Assembly (NCBI GenBank): GCA_018656255.1
Contig: JABHYI010000123.1
Location: forward strand, 1 to 7,250
Source of the DNA: Bacteroidota bacterium
Lineage (GTDB): Bacteria > Bacteroidota > Bacteroidia > Flavobacteriales > Flavobacteriaceae
Length of the DNA stretch: 7,250 nt
Direction: 5' to 3'
Position numbers and translations under genes: made by a program. Below the pieces are notes generated by a model, which saw only the letters and a program-made list of their open reading frames with translations, was not told the DNA's origin and did no database searches. Positions 1 to 6,636 of the stretch are shown here, in pieces. How positions within the stretch are numbered: the first letter of the stretch is position 1; the number at the start of each line of letters is the position of its first letter.

Positions 1-325
1 AAGACGCAATATCCTCCTCTAGAAAGATATCCATCGTGCTATCAAATTCGCTCACCAAAGACTTAAAACTCTTGTAGCCAATAGAGGAAATAACCAAGGT
101 GTCATTGGCATACCTTTTTGGAATACTCAACAAAAACCTACCGTCTGTATTTGTAATGGTACCAATGGTTGTGTTTTTAACATACACACTAGCACTCTTT
201 AGGGGAGCAAAGCTCGCAAAATCTACAATCTTGTTTTTAATTTCTATTTGAGAAGTCACGCTTATAGAAACTAAGCATAACAAGACAAGCATGTAACATC
301 TATGCAGGTTGTTATTTTTGGGCAT
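1..325 (-). CDS. Secreted carboxypeptidase-like regulatory domain protein, N-terminal part (runs off the left edge)
   Basis: The minus-strand frame opens with ATG at 325 and stays open to the window edge (108 codons), so only the N-terminus is present. Residues 1-26 read as a signal peptide: a basic start (MPKNNNLHR), a hydrophobic core (MLVLLCLVSISV) and a TSQ end typical of Bacteroidota signal peptidase sites. Residues about 33-86 match a carboxypeptidase D regulatory-like beta-sandwich: PLKSASVYVKNT, GTITNTDGRFLLSIP and LVISSIGYKS are the family's landmarks. In Bacteroidota such domains sit at the N-terminus of TonB-dependent receptors and of periplasmic or outer-membrane proteins of unknown role. 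What follows is outside the window, so the full function cannot be named. A second in-frame Met at residue 12 is a possible start but would remove the basic n-region. The domain call is solid; the whole-protein identity is unknown. Confidence 0.82.
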   Translation of the reverse strand, partial: MPKNNNLHRCYMLVLLCLVSISVTSQIEIKNKIVDFASFAPLKSASVYVKNTTIGTITNTDGRFLLSIPKRYANDTLVISSIGYKSFKSLVSEFDSTMDIFLEEDIAS

Positions 326-415
326 GGGCTATTGATTTTAAAAACAACAAAACGCTGTAAAACACAACACTTTGAGGGTACTGTTTATAACACCTAGATT
401 TGGTTTATATTGTAT

Positions 416-423
416 CAAATTTA
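416..423 (-). promoter_or_regulatory. Possible -7 promoter element for the left-edge gene
   Basis: Read on the minus strand this is TAAATTTG, an exact match to the Bacteroidota -7 consensus TAnnTTTG. It overlaps the TAA stop of the acyl-CoA dehydrogenase gene and would give a leader of about 85 nt. No good TTTG or TTG is present at the usual spacing upstream, so the call rests on the -7 box alone and may be chance in AT-rich DNA. Confidence 0.3.
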
Positions 424-1584
424 TGTAGCTGGCTTATAATTAACCCCATCAATTACCATCTTTGAGATGATCTCTCTTAGTATTTCTGAGGTTCCTCCTC
501 CAATTGGCCCTAACCTACTATCTCTTAAATTTCTTGCTAGTGGATACTCCTCCATGTAGCCATATCCTCCTAGGAGCTGCACACAATCATAGGCAACTTG
601 ATCTGCAATTTTTGTTGATAATAGTTTGGACATGGTTGCTTCCTTAACTACATACTCACCATCATCTAGGCGTTTTGCCGTAACATAGTTAAAGGTTTTA
701 GCCATTTCTACCTCACTTGCTAAATCTGCAACTTTATGACGCAGAGCTTGAAACTTTGAAATAGGCTTTCCAAAAGCAGTACGCTCTTTCATGTACCCTA
801 TAGCATAATCTAACGCCCACTCACTACGTGCATGTGCATTTACTCCCATGATTAATCTCTCAAGAGCGAAGTGTTGCATAATGTATGGGAAACCAAGGTT
901 CTCTTCTCCCATTAAATTTTCTGCAGGAATGACAACATTGTCAAAAGCTATCTCTGCAGTATCACTTGCCCTCCAACCTAATTTATCAAGTTTGGTGGCA
1001 CTAATACCAGGAAGATCTCTATCCATAACAAAAATGCTAATTCCTTTATTTCCTAGTTCTGGTGAGGTCTTTGCAGCTACTATTAAATAATCACTGTACA
1101 CCCCATTTGTTATAAAAGTTTTGGATCCGTTAATTACATAGGTATCACCTTTTTTCACAGCTGTAGTTCTCATGCCTCCAACATCACTACCACCAAAAGG
1201 CTCTGTAATACACAAACAACCTATTTTTTCTCCAGTAACACTAGGTACTAAATATTTTTGTTTTTGAGCTTCGTTAGCCTCCTTATTGAGGTGAGTCATC
1301 GCCAAATACTCATGAGCCCAAATAGCAGCAGCAAAACCACCACTGTTTATTTTTTGCAGTTCTTCAATAAAAATAATCGTATAAAAAATATCTAAGTCCA
1401 TCCCACCATAAGCCTCAGGAGTTGCAAGGCCAAAATAACCCATCTCTCCAAATTTTTCCCAAATAAAACGATCTATAGTACCTGTTTGCTCCCAGGTGTC
1501 AATGTGAGGAACCACCTCTTTTTTCAAAAAGTCTTGAAAACTCTTTCTAAAAAACTCATGCTCTTCTGTAAAATATAAACTCAT
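421..1584 (-). CDS. Acyl-CoA dehydrogenase, long-chain/isovaleryl type
   Basis: A 387-residue flavoprotein of normal family length, expected in the cytosol, that oxidises an acyl-CoA to the 2,3-enoyl-CoA with FAD and passes electrons to ETF. Both PROSITE signatures are visible: CITEPFGGSDVGG at residues 125-137, and Q336-LLGGYGY followed by acidic and basic positions to D355. RTAFGKPISKFQALRHK (268-284) is the usual FAD/dimer segment. The glutamate that acts as base in medium- and short-chain enzymes (the E of YEGT) is replaced by glycine in IGGGT (361-365). A glutamate is instead found in the ALERL segment at E242, the position used by long-chain and isovaleryl-CoA dehydrogenases. Branched-chain or long-chain substrates are therefore plausible, but the actual acyl group cannot be read from sequence. 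The start MSLYFTEEHE is typical for the family. No SD or clear promoter is seen in the 77 nt upstream, so it may be co-transcribed with the HhH gene. Confidence 0.93.
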   Translation of the reverse strand: MSLYFTEEHEFFRKSFQDFLKKEVVPHIDTWEQTGTIDRFIWEKFGEMGYFGLATPEAYGGMDLDIFYTIIFIEELQKINSGGFAAAIWAHEYLAMTHLNKEANEAQKQKYLVPSVTGEKIGCLCITEPFGGSDVGGMRTTAVKKGDTYVINGSKTFITNGVYSDYLIVAAKTSPELGNKGISIFVMDRDLPGISATKLDKLGWRASDTAEIAFDNVVIPAENLMGEENLGFPYIMQHFALERLIMGVNAHARSEWALDYAIGYMKERTAFGKPISKFQALRHKVADLASEVEMAKTFNYVTAKRLDDGEYVVKEATMSKLLSTKIADQVAYDCVQLLGGYGYMEEYPLARNLRDSRLGPIGGGTSEILREIISKMVIDGVNYKPAT

Positions 1585-1633
1585 ACTGTAAGGCTAACTA
1601 TTTAATATTGATATTTACTATAATGTATAAAAC

Positions 1634-1663
1634 AACTAAAAAAGAAAGCTCTTTTTGTTAGTT
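1634..1663 (-). terminator. Imperfect AT-rich hairpin after the HhH gene (weak terminator candidate)
   Basis: On the minus strand AACTA pairs with TAGTT and AAAAAG pairs with CTTTTT around a six-base loop AGCTTT, with small bulges, directly overlapping the TAA stop of the HhH gene. The following bases (minus strand TTGTTTTAT) are T-rich but not a clean run. The low GC content makes a strong stem doubtful. Confidence 0.3.
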
Positions 1664-2534
1664 ATTCTACATGCAAATATAACTCAATTAAGGCATATTT
1701 ACTTGTGGTCATTCCCTCTATTTTTTGAAGCTCAGAAAGAGATACTATTTTTTCGCGCAAGACCCTGAATTCCCAAATCTGCTTAGCAAGGTCATAGGAT
1801 ATTCCAGAAATCGTGGCAATATCTGAGGCAGATGCTGTATTTACAGCAATCTGAATTATTTCTTTTGGCGTTTTGACCGTAAAGCTACCTAAGACATTGG
1901 CAACTACCCTCTCACTCAAGCCCCAGACACTCTGCAATTGCTTATCTACAGAGAAACCACCTAGTTTTAATCTGTAAGATATAATTCTTGCGCTCAAGGC
2001 AGGGCCTATACCTCGCACTTCTTGAAGTTGCTTTTGGGTGGCAATGTTTAAATCTATTTTATCTTTATAAGACAATGCAAGAGTTGAGTTTTTTTGAGCT
2101 TTAGCAGGTTTTGATTTTACGACCCAATCCGGAAATTTAAACAACGGTCCTAATAGTGTCATAAGACTGTCTGAGGCCTTGGTCACCCTCTTAAAATCTT
2201 CAATGCTGTTTATCCACATGTTTTTACTTCTATAGCGGGAAAGCCTATCAAACTGTGCTGCAGTTAGACCCAGAGTATATGCTTTATAATCTGAGATAAA
2301 ATTAGGATTAAAAGCATAGCGTTTGGGCTTTTTCTTCTCCAAGGCTACTTGGCGTAAAGAATCTATGTATGCTTGCTGTTTTAATACCTGTGGTGAAGAA
2401 GTATCAAGCAATAAAACGGGTGAGGGTTCATAAAAATATAAAACACAAAACAGCCCAACGATGAGAAAGCACAATAGCAAAATCCCACTTCGTTGTTGGG
2501 TGTCAAACTCGAAATGGGATTTAAAATTTGGCAT
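1662..2534 (-). CDS. Membrane-anchored helix-hairpin-helix (ComEA-like) protein
   Basis: This 290-residue protein has a short cytoplasmic N-terminus, one hydrophobic segment at about 17-35 (ILLLCFLIVGLFCVLYFY) and a long extracytoplasmic region, as in ComEA-type proteins that hold DNA at the membrane. At least two helix-hairpin-helix units are clear. IDLNIATQKQLQEVRGIG at 160-177, continuing through PALSARIISYR, has the classic hairpin glycines G175/G177. VNTASASDIATISGIS at 231-246, continuing to the EFR at 255-257, is a second. A more divergent region at 74-136 (FISDYKAYTLGL, FDRLSRYR, IEDFKRV) looks like a further decayed HhH unit. Residues 137-156 are a Lys/Ala/Ser-rich linker. Such proteins bind DNA non-specifically; a role in DNA uptake is known for ComEA but is only inferred here, and no other competence gene is nearby. 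It is the only gene in the window with a clear SD (AGGAG, 4 nt before the ATG). Confidence 0.87.
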   Translation of the reverse strand: MPNFKSHFEFDTQQRSGILLLCFLIVGLFCVLYFYEPSPVLLLDTSSPQVLKQQAYIDSLRQVALEKKKPKRYAFNPNFISDYKAYTLGLTAAQFDRLSRYRSKNMWINSIEDFKRVTKASDSLMTLLGPLFKFPDWVVKSKPAKAQKNSTLALSYKDKIDLNIATQKQLQEVRGIGPALSARIISYRLKLGGFSVDKQLQSVWGLSERVVANVLGSFTVKTPKEIIQIAVNTASASDIATISGISYDLAKQIWEFRVLREKIVSLSELQKIEGMTTSKYALIELYLHVE

Positions 2535-2537
2535 AAT

Positions 2538-2563
2538 ACTCCTAAGATTTCTAACTGGGGAGT
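2538..2563 (-). promoter_or_regulatory. Shine-Dalgarno of the HhH gene with a complementary upstream segment
   Basis: AGGAG (minus strand, 2543-2539) lies four bases before the ATG at 2534 and fixes that start. ACTCC at 2563-2559 can pair with GGAGT at 2542-2538, enclosing a 16-base loop, which would cover the ribosome-binding site. The SD is directly visible; its masking is an inference from only five base pairs. Confidence 0.45.
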
Positions 2564-2588
2564 TATGCGTGTAAGTATGTGTTATAGA

Positions 2589-4163
2589 TTAGCTTTTACT
2601 AGCTTTTATCGCATCTCTATACTTTACCAATTCTTCTTTTACTTTAGGTAATAATAATGAAACACCAATTAAATTAGGGATAGCCATTGCAAAGATCATG
2701 GCATCAGAGAAATCTGTTACCGCTCCCAGGCTTATTGAAGCTCCTAATACTGTGAATAAACAAAATACAATTTTGTAGGTCATCACATTTTTCTCTGATC
2801 TTCCAAAAAGAAACAACCAAGACTGAAGCCCATAGTAAGACCAAGAAATCATGGTAGAGAATGCAAATAAGATTACAGCACCAGTAAGTACGTATGGAAA
2901 CCATGGTATTGCCGAAGCAAATGCATCACTAGTTAATTGTACTCCACTGGCAGCGCCAGCGTCTAAATAATTTCCGGTAATTACAATCACCAAAGCCGTA
3001 ATAGTACATACCACTACAGTATCAATAAAAGGCTCTAGTAGAGAAACGATACCTTCACTAGCAGGATATTTTGTTTTAACTGCAGAATGTGCAATTGCTG
3101 CAGAACCTACACCCGCTTCATTAGAGAATGCAGCGCGTCTAAATCCTTGTACAAGGACTCCAACAAATCCACCAGCAACTCCCATAGGAGCAAAAGCACC
3201 ATTCCAAATTTTCCCAAAAGCAGGAATTATTTCTGTAAAATTCATGCCAATTACTACCAAGGCAGCCAATAGGTATATCCCTACCATAAACGGAACCACT
3301 TTTTCTGTTACAGCGGCAATTCTTTTAAGACCTCCAATGATAACAAAACCGACACAAATAGCCATTACAATACCAAATATCAGTCCAGAAGCGCCTCCTG
3401 TAAAGCCAGCTGTACTATTAAAAATAATAGCAGCTTGGTTAGACTGAAACATGTTTCCTCCTCCAAATGAGCCGCCAATACAAAAGATAGCAAATAAAAT
3501 AGCTAGTACCTTACCAAGTCCAGCAGCACCTCTCTCGCTCAATCCCTTTTTAAGGTAATACATCGGGCCACCAAAAACAGTTCCGTCTTCTCCAACATCT
3601 CTGTATTTTACACCCAGGGTACACTCAGCAAATTTTGATGTCATACCAAGTAATCCAGCAATAATCATCCAAAGTGTTGCTCCAGGACCACCAATTGTGA
3701 TCGCAATGGCAACTCCTGCTATGTTCCCTAAACCAACGGTTCCAGAAAGCGCAGCTGTTAGTGCTTGAAAATGAGAAACCTCACCTTCTTCACCCTCTAC
3801 TCTAATGGTTTCTGGAATATCTGCCCCAGGCGTTAAATCTCCTTTTAAGACTCCAGCCTCTGGGTGATCTAGATCATCGTATTTTCCTCGCACAACATTT
3901 AGTGCAGTAGAGAAACCGCTAATATTTATAAACTTAAAGTAAATAGTGAAAAAAGTTGCAAAACCAAGGAGCATAATCACTACCCATGGAATTCCAACCT
4001 CATCTGTTACTGGAATTTGTGCGAAAATTAATTCCACAAACCAGCCTGTAGCATTACCGAATTTTTCGTTGATTACTTCATCTACACCCTTTTGTGCTGC
4101 TTCTTGTGCAAACAAAAAAACGGGTGCCAGTATTGTAAATAGAGAAAGAAGAAATTTCTTCAT
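2589..4163 (-). CDS. Sodium:alanine symporter (AGCS family amino-acid carrier)
   Basis: An inner-membrane Na+-driven carrier for alanine, glycine or a similar small amino acid, 524 residues from the start chosen here. Family hallmarks in order: SGTVGLGNIAGVA at 140-152; the GGPGATLWMIIAGLLGM region running to CTLGVKYR at 158-188, matching the AGCS signature; GGPMYYLKKGL at 198-208; GGNMFQSNQA at 235-244; and FSNEAGVGSAAIAHSAVKT at 346-364. About ten or eleven hydrophobic segments are visible. The open frame extends to an ATG at 4202, but ATG at 4163 is preferred because it begins a textbook signal peptide (MKKFLLSLFTILAPVFLFAQ) and the upstream ATG sits inside the predicted promoter -7 box. 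An N-terminal signal peptide before the carrier core is seen in Bacteroidota members. A charged loop at about 94-130 (DDLDHPEAG to EGEEGEVS) separates the first membrane segment from the core. The substrate is inferred from family only. Confidence 0.95.
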   Translation of the reverse strand: MKKFLLSLFTILAPVFLFAQEAAQKGVDEVINEKFGNATGWFVELIFAQIPVTDEVGIPWVVIMLLGFATFFTIYFKFINISGFSTALNVVRGKYDDLDHPEAGVLKGDLTPGADIPETIRVEGEEGEVSHFQALTAALSGTVGLGNIAGVAIAITIGGPGATLWMIIAGLLGMTSKFAECTLGVKYRDVGEDGTVFGGPMYYLKKGLSERGAAGLGKVLAILFAIFCIGGSFGGGNMFQSNQAAIIFNSTAGFTGGASGLIFGIVMAICVGFVIIGGLKRIAAVTEKVVPFMVGIYLLAALVVIGMNFTEIIPAFGKIWNGAFAPMGVAGGFVGVLVQGFRRAAFSNEAGVGSAAIAHSAVKTKYPASEGIVSLLEPFIDTVVVCTITALVIVITGNYLDAGAASGVQLTSDAFASAIPWFPYVLTGAVILFAFSTMISWSYYGLQSWLFLFGRSEKNVMTYKIVFCLFTVLGASISLGAVTDFSDAMIFAMAIPNLIGVSLLLPKVKEELVKYRDAIKASKS

Positions 4164-4181
4164 AATAAGAGTTAAGTTTAG

Positions 4182-4252
4182 TTTAGAATTTAAGCAAAGC
4201 AAGATGCTAAAAAATTACCCCAAATTCAAGTAAATAGCCATTAAATTCTAAA
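4182..4252. repeat. Perfect 12-bp inverted repeat bracketing the symporter promoter
   Basis: TTTAGAATTTAA at 4182-4193 is the exact reverse complement of TTAAATTCTAAA at 4241-4252, with 47 bases between. The whole predicted promoter (4195-4224) lies between the arms; the lower-coordinate arm falls at about the start of transcription. This could be a pair of operator half-sites or a chance pairing in AT-rich DNA. Confidence 0.5.
4195..4224 (-). promoter_or_regulatory. Promoter of the sodium:alanine symporter gene
   Basis: On the minus strand TTTG (4224-4221) is followed after 18 bases by TTGCTTTG (4202-4195), a one-mismatch match to TAnnTTTG. This fits the Bacteroidota -33/-7 pattern and would start transcription near 4188, leaving a leader of about 25 nt to the ATG at 4163. 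Confidence 0.5.
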
Positions 4253-4259
4253 GTAAATA

Positions 4260-5267
4260 TCAAACATTATACAACTGCTTGAGACTTTCTATTTGAACGG
4301 GACGCCCAATAAGAATTAATAAAGAATCTTTTTCTAAAATCATGGACGGCTCTGGGTTTACGATGTATTCTCCAGTTGGAGACTTATACCCTATTACAGA
4401 ACATCCCGTTTTTTTTCTGATATCTAAATCTTTAATGGCTTGTTTTTGCCCCAAAAGACACATCTTCTCAAAAGGAATTTGCTCAACATTAATGCTGTCT
4501 TTCTCTCCAGATACAGACAAGTTATCTAAAAACTCCACCAAATCTGGAACTACCACCAGTGATGCCATATGGTCTCCCCCTATTTTCTCTGGAAGTATTA
4601 CATTGTCTGCCCCGGCTAGTTTTAATTTCTTGTAACTAGTCTCTTCGGTGGCGCGGCTTATAATTCTTAGGTTAGGATTCATTTGTCTAGCGGTTAATAC
4701 AATAAACAAATTATCTGCATCACTGGGCAGAGCACAAATTAAGGTACTAGCACGGTTCACGCCAGCATCTTTTAGGACCTCATCATCACTAGCATTTCCC
4801 TCCACAAAAAGAGCGCTAGATCCAAATTTGTCAACCACTTCATGGTCTTTCTCTATAATAACAAAAGGCTTTTTGTAGGCTATTAATTTTTCAACAGCCT
4901 GTTTTCCGTTCCTACCATAGCCGCAAACAATAACGTGATCTTTCATACTATCAATTATTTTATGTATTCTCTTTTCTCTTAAATTACCAATATTGTTTTT
5001 ACTTAACATGTATTCTGTAATTACAGAAATAGCATAGGCTAAAATAAAAATACTAGAAAGTATTAACACAGATGTAAATAACTTATCTACATCATCTAAG
5101 GGTACAACTTCTCCAAAACCAACTGTAGTAATGGTGATTACTGTCATGTAAAAAGCATCTATCCAAGAGTAATCTGATATAACTTTATAGCCAAACACAC
5201 CAGCTACAAAAACAGCCAACAATAATAAAACAGCAACATATATCTTAGACTGAAAAATCTTTTTCAT
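4260..5267 (-). CDS. Potassium channel with RCK (TrkA-N/TrkA-C) regulatory module
   Basis: A 335-residue two-TM K+ channel subunit built like MthK, expected to form a tetramer in the inner membrane. TM1 is about 8-30; the pore helix and selectivity filter are at 35-53 with TTVGFGE at 47-53 (Phe in place of the commoner Tyr of GYG); TM2 is about 63-86. The RCK N-domain begins near 110: HVIVCGYGRNG at 111-121 is the dinucleotide-type Rossmann loop, E139 ends the second strand, and DADNLFIVLTARQMNP at 183-198 and ILPEKIGGDHMA at 224-235 are characteristic RCK segments. The TrkA-C domain spans about 256-335. The channel would pass K+ and be gated by a cytoplasmic ligand (nucleotide, or Ca2+ as in MthK); which one is not visible. 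Its ATG overlaps the TGA of the PspC-like gene (ATGA), so translation is coupled. Downstream lies the symporter promoter region. Confidence 0.95.
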   Translation of the reverse strand: MKKIFQSKIYVAVLLLLAVFVAGVFGYKVISDYSWIDAFYMTVITITTVGFGEVVPLDDVDKLFTSVLILSSIFILAYAISVITEYMLSKNNIGNLREKRIHKIIDSMKDHVIVCGYGRNGKQAVEKLIAYKKPFVIIEKDHEVVDKFGSSALFVEGNASDDEVLKDAGVNRASTLICALPSDADNLFIVLTARQMNPNLRIISRATEETSYKKLKLAGADNVILPEKIGGDHMASLVVVPDLVEFLDNLSVSGEKDSINVEQIPFEKMCLLGQKQAIKDLDIRKKTGCSVIGYKSPTGEYIVNPEPSMILEKDSLLILIGRPVQIESLKQLYNV

Positions 5268-5494
5268 AAATCAAATACAGATGTTCTTTTGGTATATATT
5301 AAATCCTTTAAACGGAAACAAAAACCCAATGTAAGGTATATAGCAAACCAAACTCCTAAGGTAGCAAAAGACAAATAAATAAAAAATAGCCGTACACTTT
5401 TGGCCCGCATACCAAGGCGGTCTGCTAGGCGTGAACAAACATAATATCCATGCCGCTCAAAATAATGCCTCGCGCTGTAAAGCCATTGTAACAT
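5264..5494 (-). CDS. PspC-domain small membrane protein
   Basis: A 76-residue protein that is essentially one PspC domain. The diagnostic region is YVCSRLADRLGMRAKSVRLF (18-37), matching the family pattern of a conserved short motif, then LA..LG and a VRL.F segment, followed by a hydrophobic stretch at about 36-58 that crosses the membrane and a basic tail. The family is named after phage-shock protein C, a stress-response membrane protein; most flavobacterial members are uncharacterised. An in-frame TAG immediately precedes the ATG at 5494, fixing the start there or later. It overlaps the potassium channel gene by four bases, suggesting the two proteins are made together and act on the same membrane process, which is an inference. 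It is too short to carry the PspB/PspA partner regions seen in enteric bacteria. Confidence 0.82.
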   Translation of the reverse strand: MLQWLYSARHYFERHGYYVCSRLADRLGMRAKSVRLFFIYLSFATLGVWFAIYLTLGFCFRLKDLIYTKRTSVFDL

Positions 5495-5540
5495 CTATGC
5501 AAGTTAGGTATTTTTTTACTGAAACCTTAGACTCATTTCA

Positions 5541-5548
5541 CAAAAATA
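5541..5548 (-). promoter_or_regulatory. Promoter -7 element for the pspC-like/K+ channel pair
   Basis: On the minus strand this is TATTTTTG, an exact TAnnTTTG match. It would start transcription near 5534 with a leader of about 40 nt to the ATG at 5494. No perfect -33 TTTG is present; a T-rich stretch lies at roughly the right distance. Confidence 0.45.
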
Positions 5549-5563
5549 AGAGCATTTAAGAGG

Positions 5564-5577
5564 ACCTTATAAAAGGT
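5564..5577 (-). terminator. Short hairpin after the CBS-like gene
   Basis: ACCTT and AAGGT form a perfect five-pair stem around a four-base loop, 17 bases past the stop of the CBS-like gene. There is no T-run directly after it, so it is only a weak terminator candidate. It also lies just upstream of the pspC-like promoter. Confidence 0.35.
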
Positions 5578-5594
5578 GTAAATCACTAAATTAT

Positions 5595-6575
5595 TTACTC
5601 TACGTATCCCATTTGTTGCATCCATTGGTCATTGTACATTTTACCAACATACCTACTACCGTGGTCATGAAACAAGACAACAATCACATCATCCTGGGAA
5701 AAATGCTGTTTTAATTGATGCAAACCTTTCATGGCTGCACCTGCAGAATTACCCAGAAACATTCCTTCGGTTTTAGATAATTTTTGCGTCCAGATAGCCG
5801 CATCCTTATCTGTTACTTTGGTAAAGCCGTCTATAACTTCAAAACGAACATTGAGAGGTAAAATATCTTCTCCAATTCCTTCTGTAACGTAGGGGTAAAT
5901 TTCGTTTTCATCAAAAATACCCGTTTCATGGTATTTTTTAAATACACTTCCGTAGGTGTCAATTCCCCATATTTTAATAGCAGGGTTTTTCATTTTAAGG
6001 TAACTACCAACACCGCTTATGGTGCCGCCGGTACCTACACCAACTACAAAATGTGTAACCTTACCATCGGTTTGTTTCCAGATTTCTGGACCCGTACTCA
6101 TAAAATGAGCCTTACAGTTTGATGGATTATCATATTGATTTACATACCAACTATTTGGAGTTTCTTCCGCTAAACGCTTTGATGTAGAATAGTAAGATCT
6201 AGGATCATCTGGAGCCACATCTGTTGGGCACACAACAACCTCACTTCCAACAGCGCGCAGAATATCCACTTTTTCTTTGCTTTGTTTGTCACTAATTACA
6301 CACACCATTTTATACCCTTTTACAATAGCTGCAAGGGCTAAGCCCATACCTGTGTTACCAGAGGTACCCTCTATAATGGTGGCTCCAGGCTTTAGGCGTC
6401 CATCTGCCTCTGCATCATCAATCATCTGTAAGGCCATACGGTCTTTTACAGAGTTTCCTGGATTAAATGTTTCATACTTAGCCAATACGAGTCCTGGAAT
6501 TTCTTCAGCCAACTTGTTGATCTTTACCAATGGCGTGTTTCCAATAGTACCTAATATATTTTCTGCGTAATCCAT
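5595..6575 (-). CDS. PLP-dependent cysteine synthase / cystathionine beta-synthase-like enzyme
   Basis: A fold-type II PLP enzyme of 326 residues, expected to act in the cytosol on serine or O-acetylserine with sulfide or homocysteine. Visible residues: K44 in NSVKDR for the Schiff base, TSGNTG at 71-76 for the substrate carboxylate, GTGGT at 181-185 for the cofactor phosphate, and S277 in NSAG for the pyridine nitrogen. Many stretches resemble the eukaryotic CBS catalytic core (ADGRLKPGATIIEGTSGNTG, PNSWYVNQYDNPSN, VEGIG-like TEGIGEDILP, SDRWM-like NDQWM near the end), more so than CysK. The protein lacks both the heme N-terminus and the C-terminal Bateman pair of CBS. The open frame begins at a TTG at 6611, but ATG at 6575 is preferred: MDYAENILGTIGNTPLV is the normal family start and the TTG lies in the predicted promoter. 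Whether it makes cysteine or cystathionine cannot be decided from sequence. Confidence 0.93.
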   Translation of the reverse strand: MDYAENILGTIGNTPLVKINKLAEEIPGLVLAKYETFNPGNSVKDRMALQMIDDAEADGRLKPGATIIEGTSGNTGMGLALAAIVKGYKMVCVISDKQSKEKVDILRAVGSEVVVCPTDVAPDDPRSYYSTSKRLAEETPNSWYVNQYDNPSNCKAHFMSTGPEIWKQTDGKVTHFVVGVGTGGTISGVGSYLKMKNPAIKIWGIDTYGSVFKKYHETGIFDENEIYPYVTEGIGEDILPLNVRFEVIDGFTKVTDKDAAIWTQKLSKTEGMFLGNSAGAAMKGLHQLKQHFSQDDVIVVLFHDHGSRYVGKMYNDQWMQQMGYVE

Positions 6576-6608
6576 AGTGTGAAATAAAATATGTGGGGTT
6601 TTACATTG

Positions 6609-6616
6609 CAAAGGTA
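6609..6616 (-). promoter_or_regulatory. Promoter -7 element of the CBS-like gene
   Basis: On the minus strand this is TACCTTTG, an exact TAnnTTTG match. It would start transcription near 6603 and leave a leader of about 28 nt to the ATG at 6575. A consensus -33 TTTG is not obvious; that region overlaps a palindrome at 6637-6655. Confidence 0.5.
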
Positions 6617-6636
6617 CAGCCTTAGTGTGGATTTGA

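Noticed and set aside
326..420. Possible small gene or RNA in the 95-base gap before the left-edge gene
   Set aside because: No convincing frame or stable fold; a repeated TATAAAC word and AT-rich sequence only, apart from the weak promoter box at its border.
2704..2904. 66-codon minus-strand frame inside the symporter gene
   Set aside because: Same strand but a different frame from a clearly conserved carrier; no recognisable domain and no start signal.
4164..4202. Upstream in-frame ATG extending the symporter by 13 residues
   Set aside because: It lies within the predicted -7 promoter box and would put a polar stretch before a well-formed signal peptide that begins at 4163.
848..4878. Plus-strand open frames of 60 to 97 codons within the dehydrogenase, symporter and channel genes
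   Set aside because: They lie opposite well-supported conserved genes, have compositions mirroring those codons, and show no recognisable domain.
6576..6611. TTG start extending the CBS-like enzyme by 12 residues
   Set aside because: It overlaps the TACCTTTG promoter element, and the ATG at 6575 gives the normal family N-terminus.
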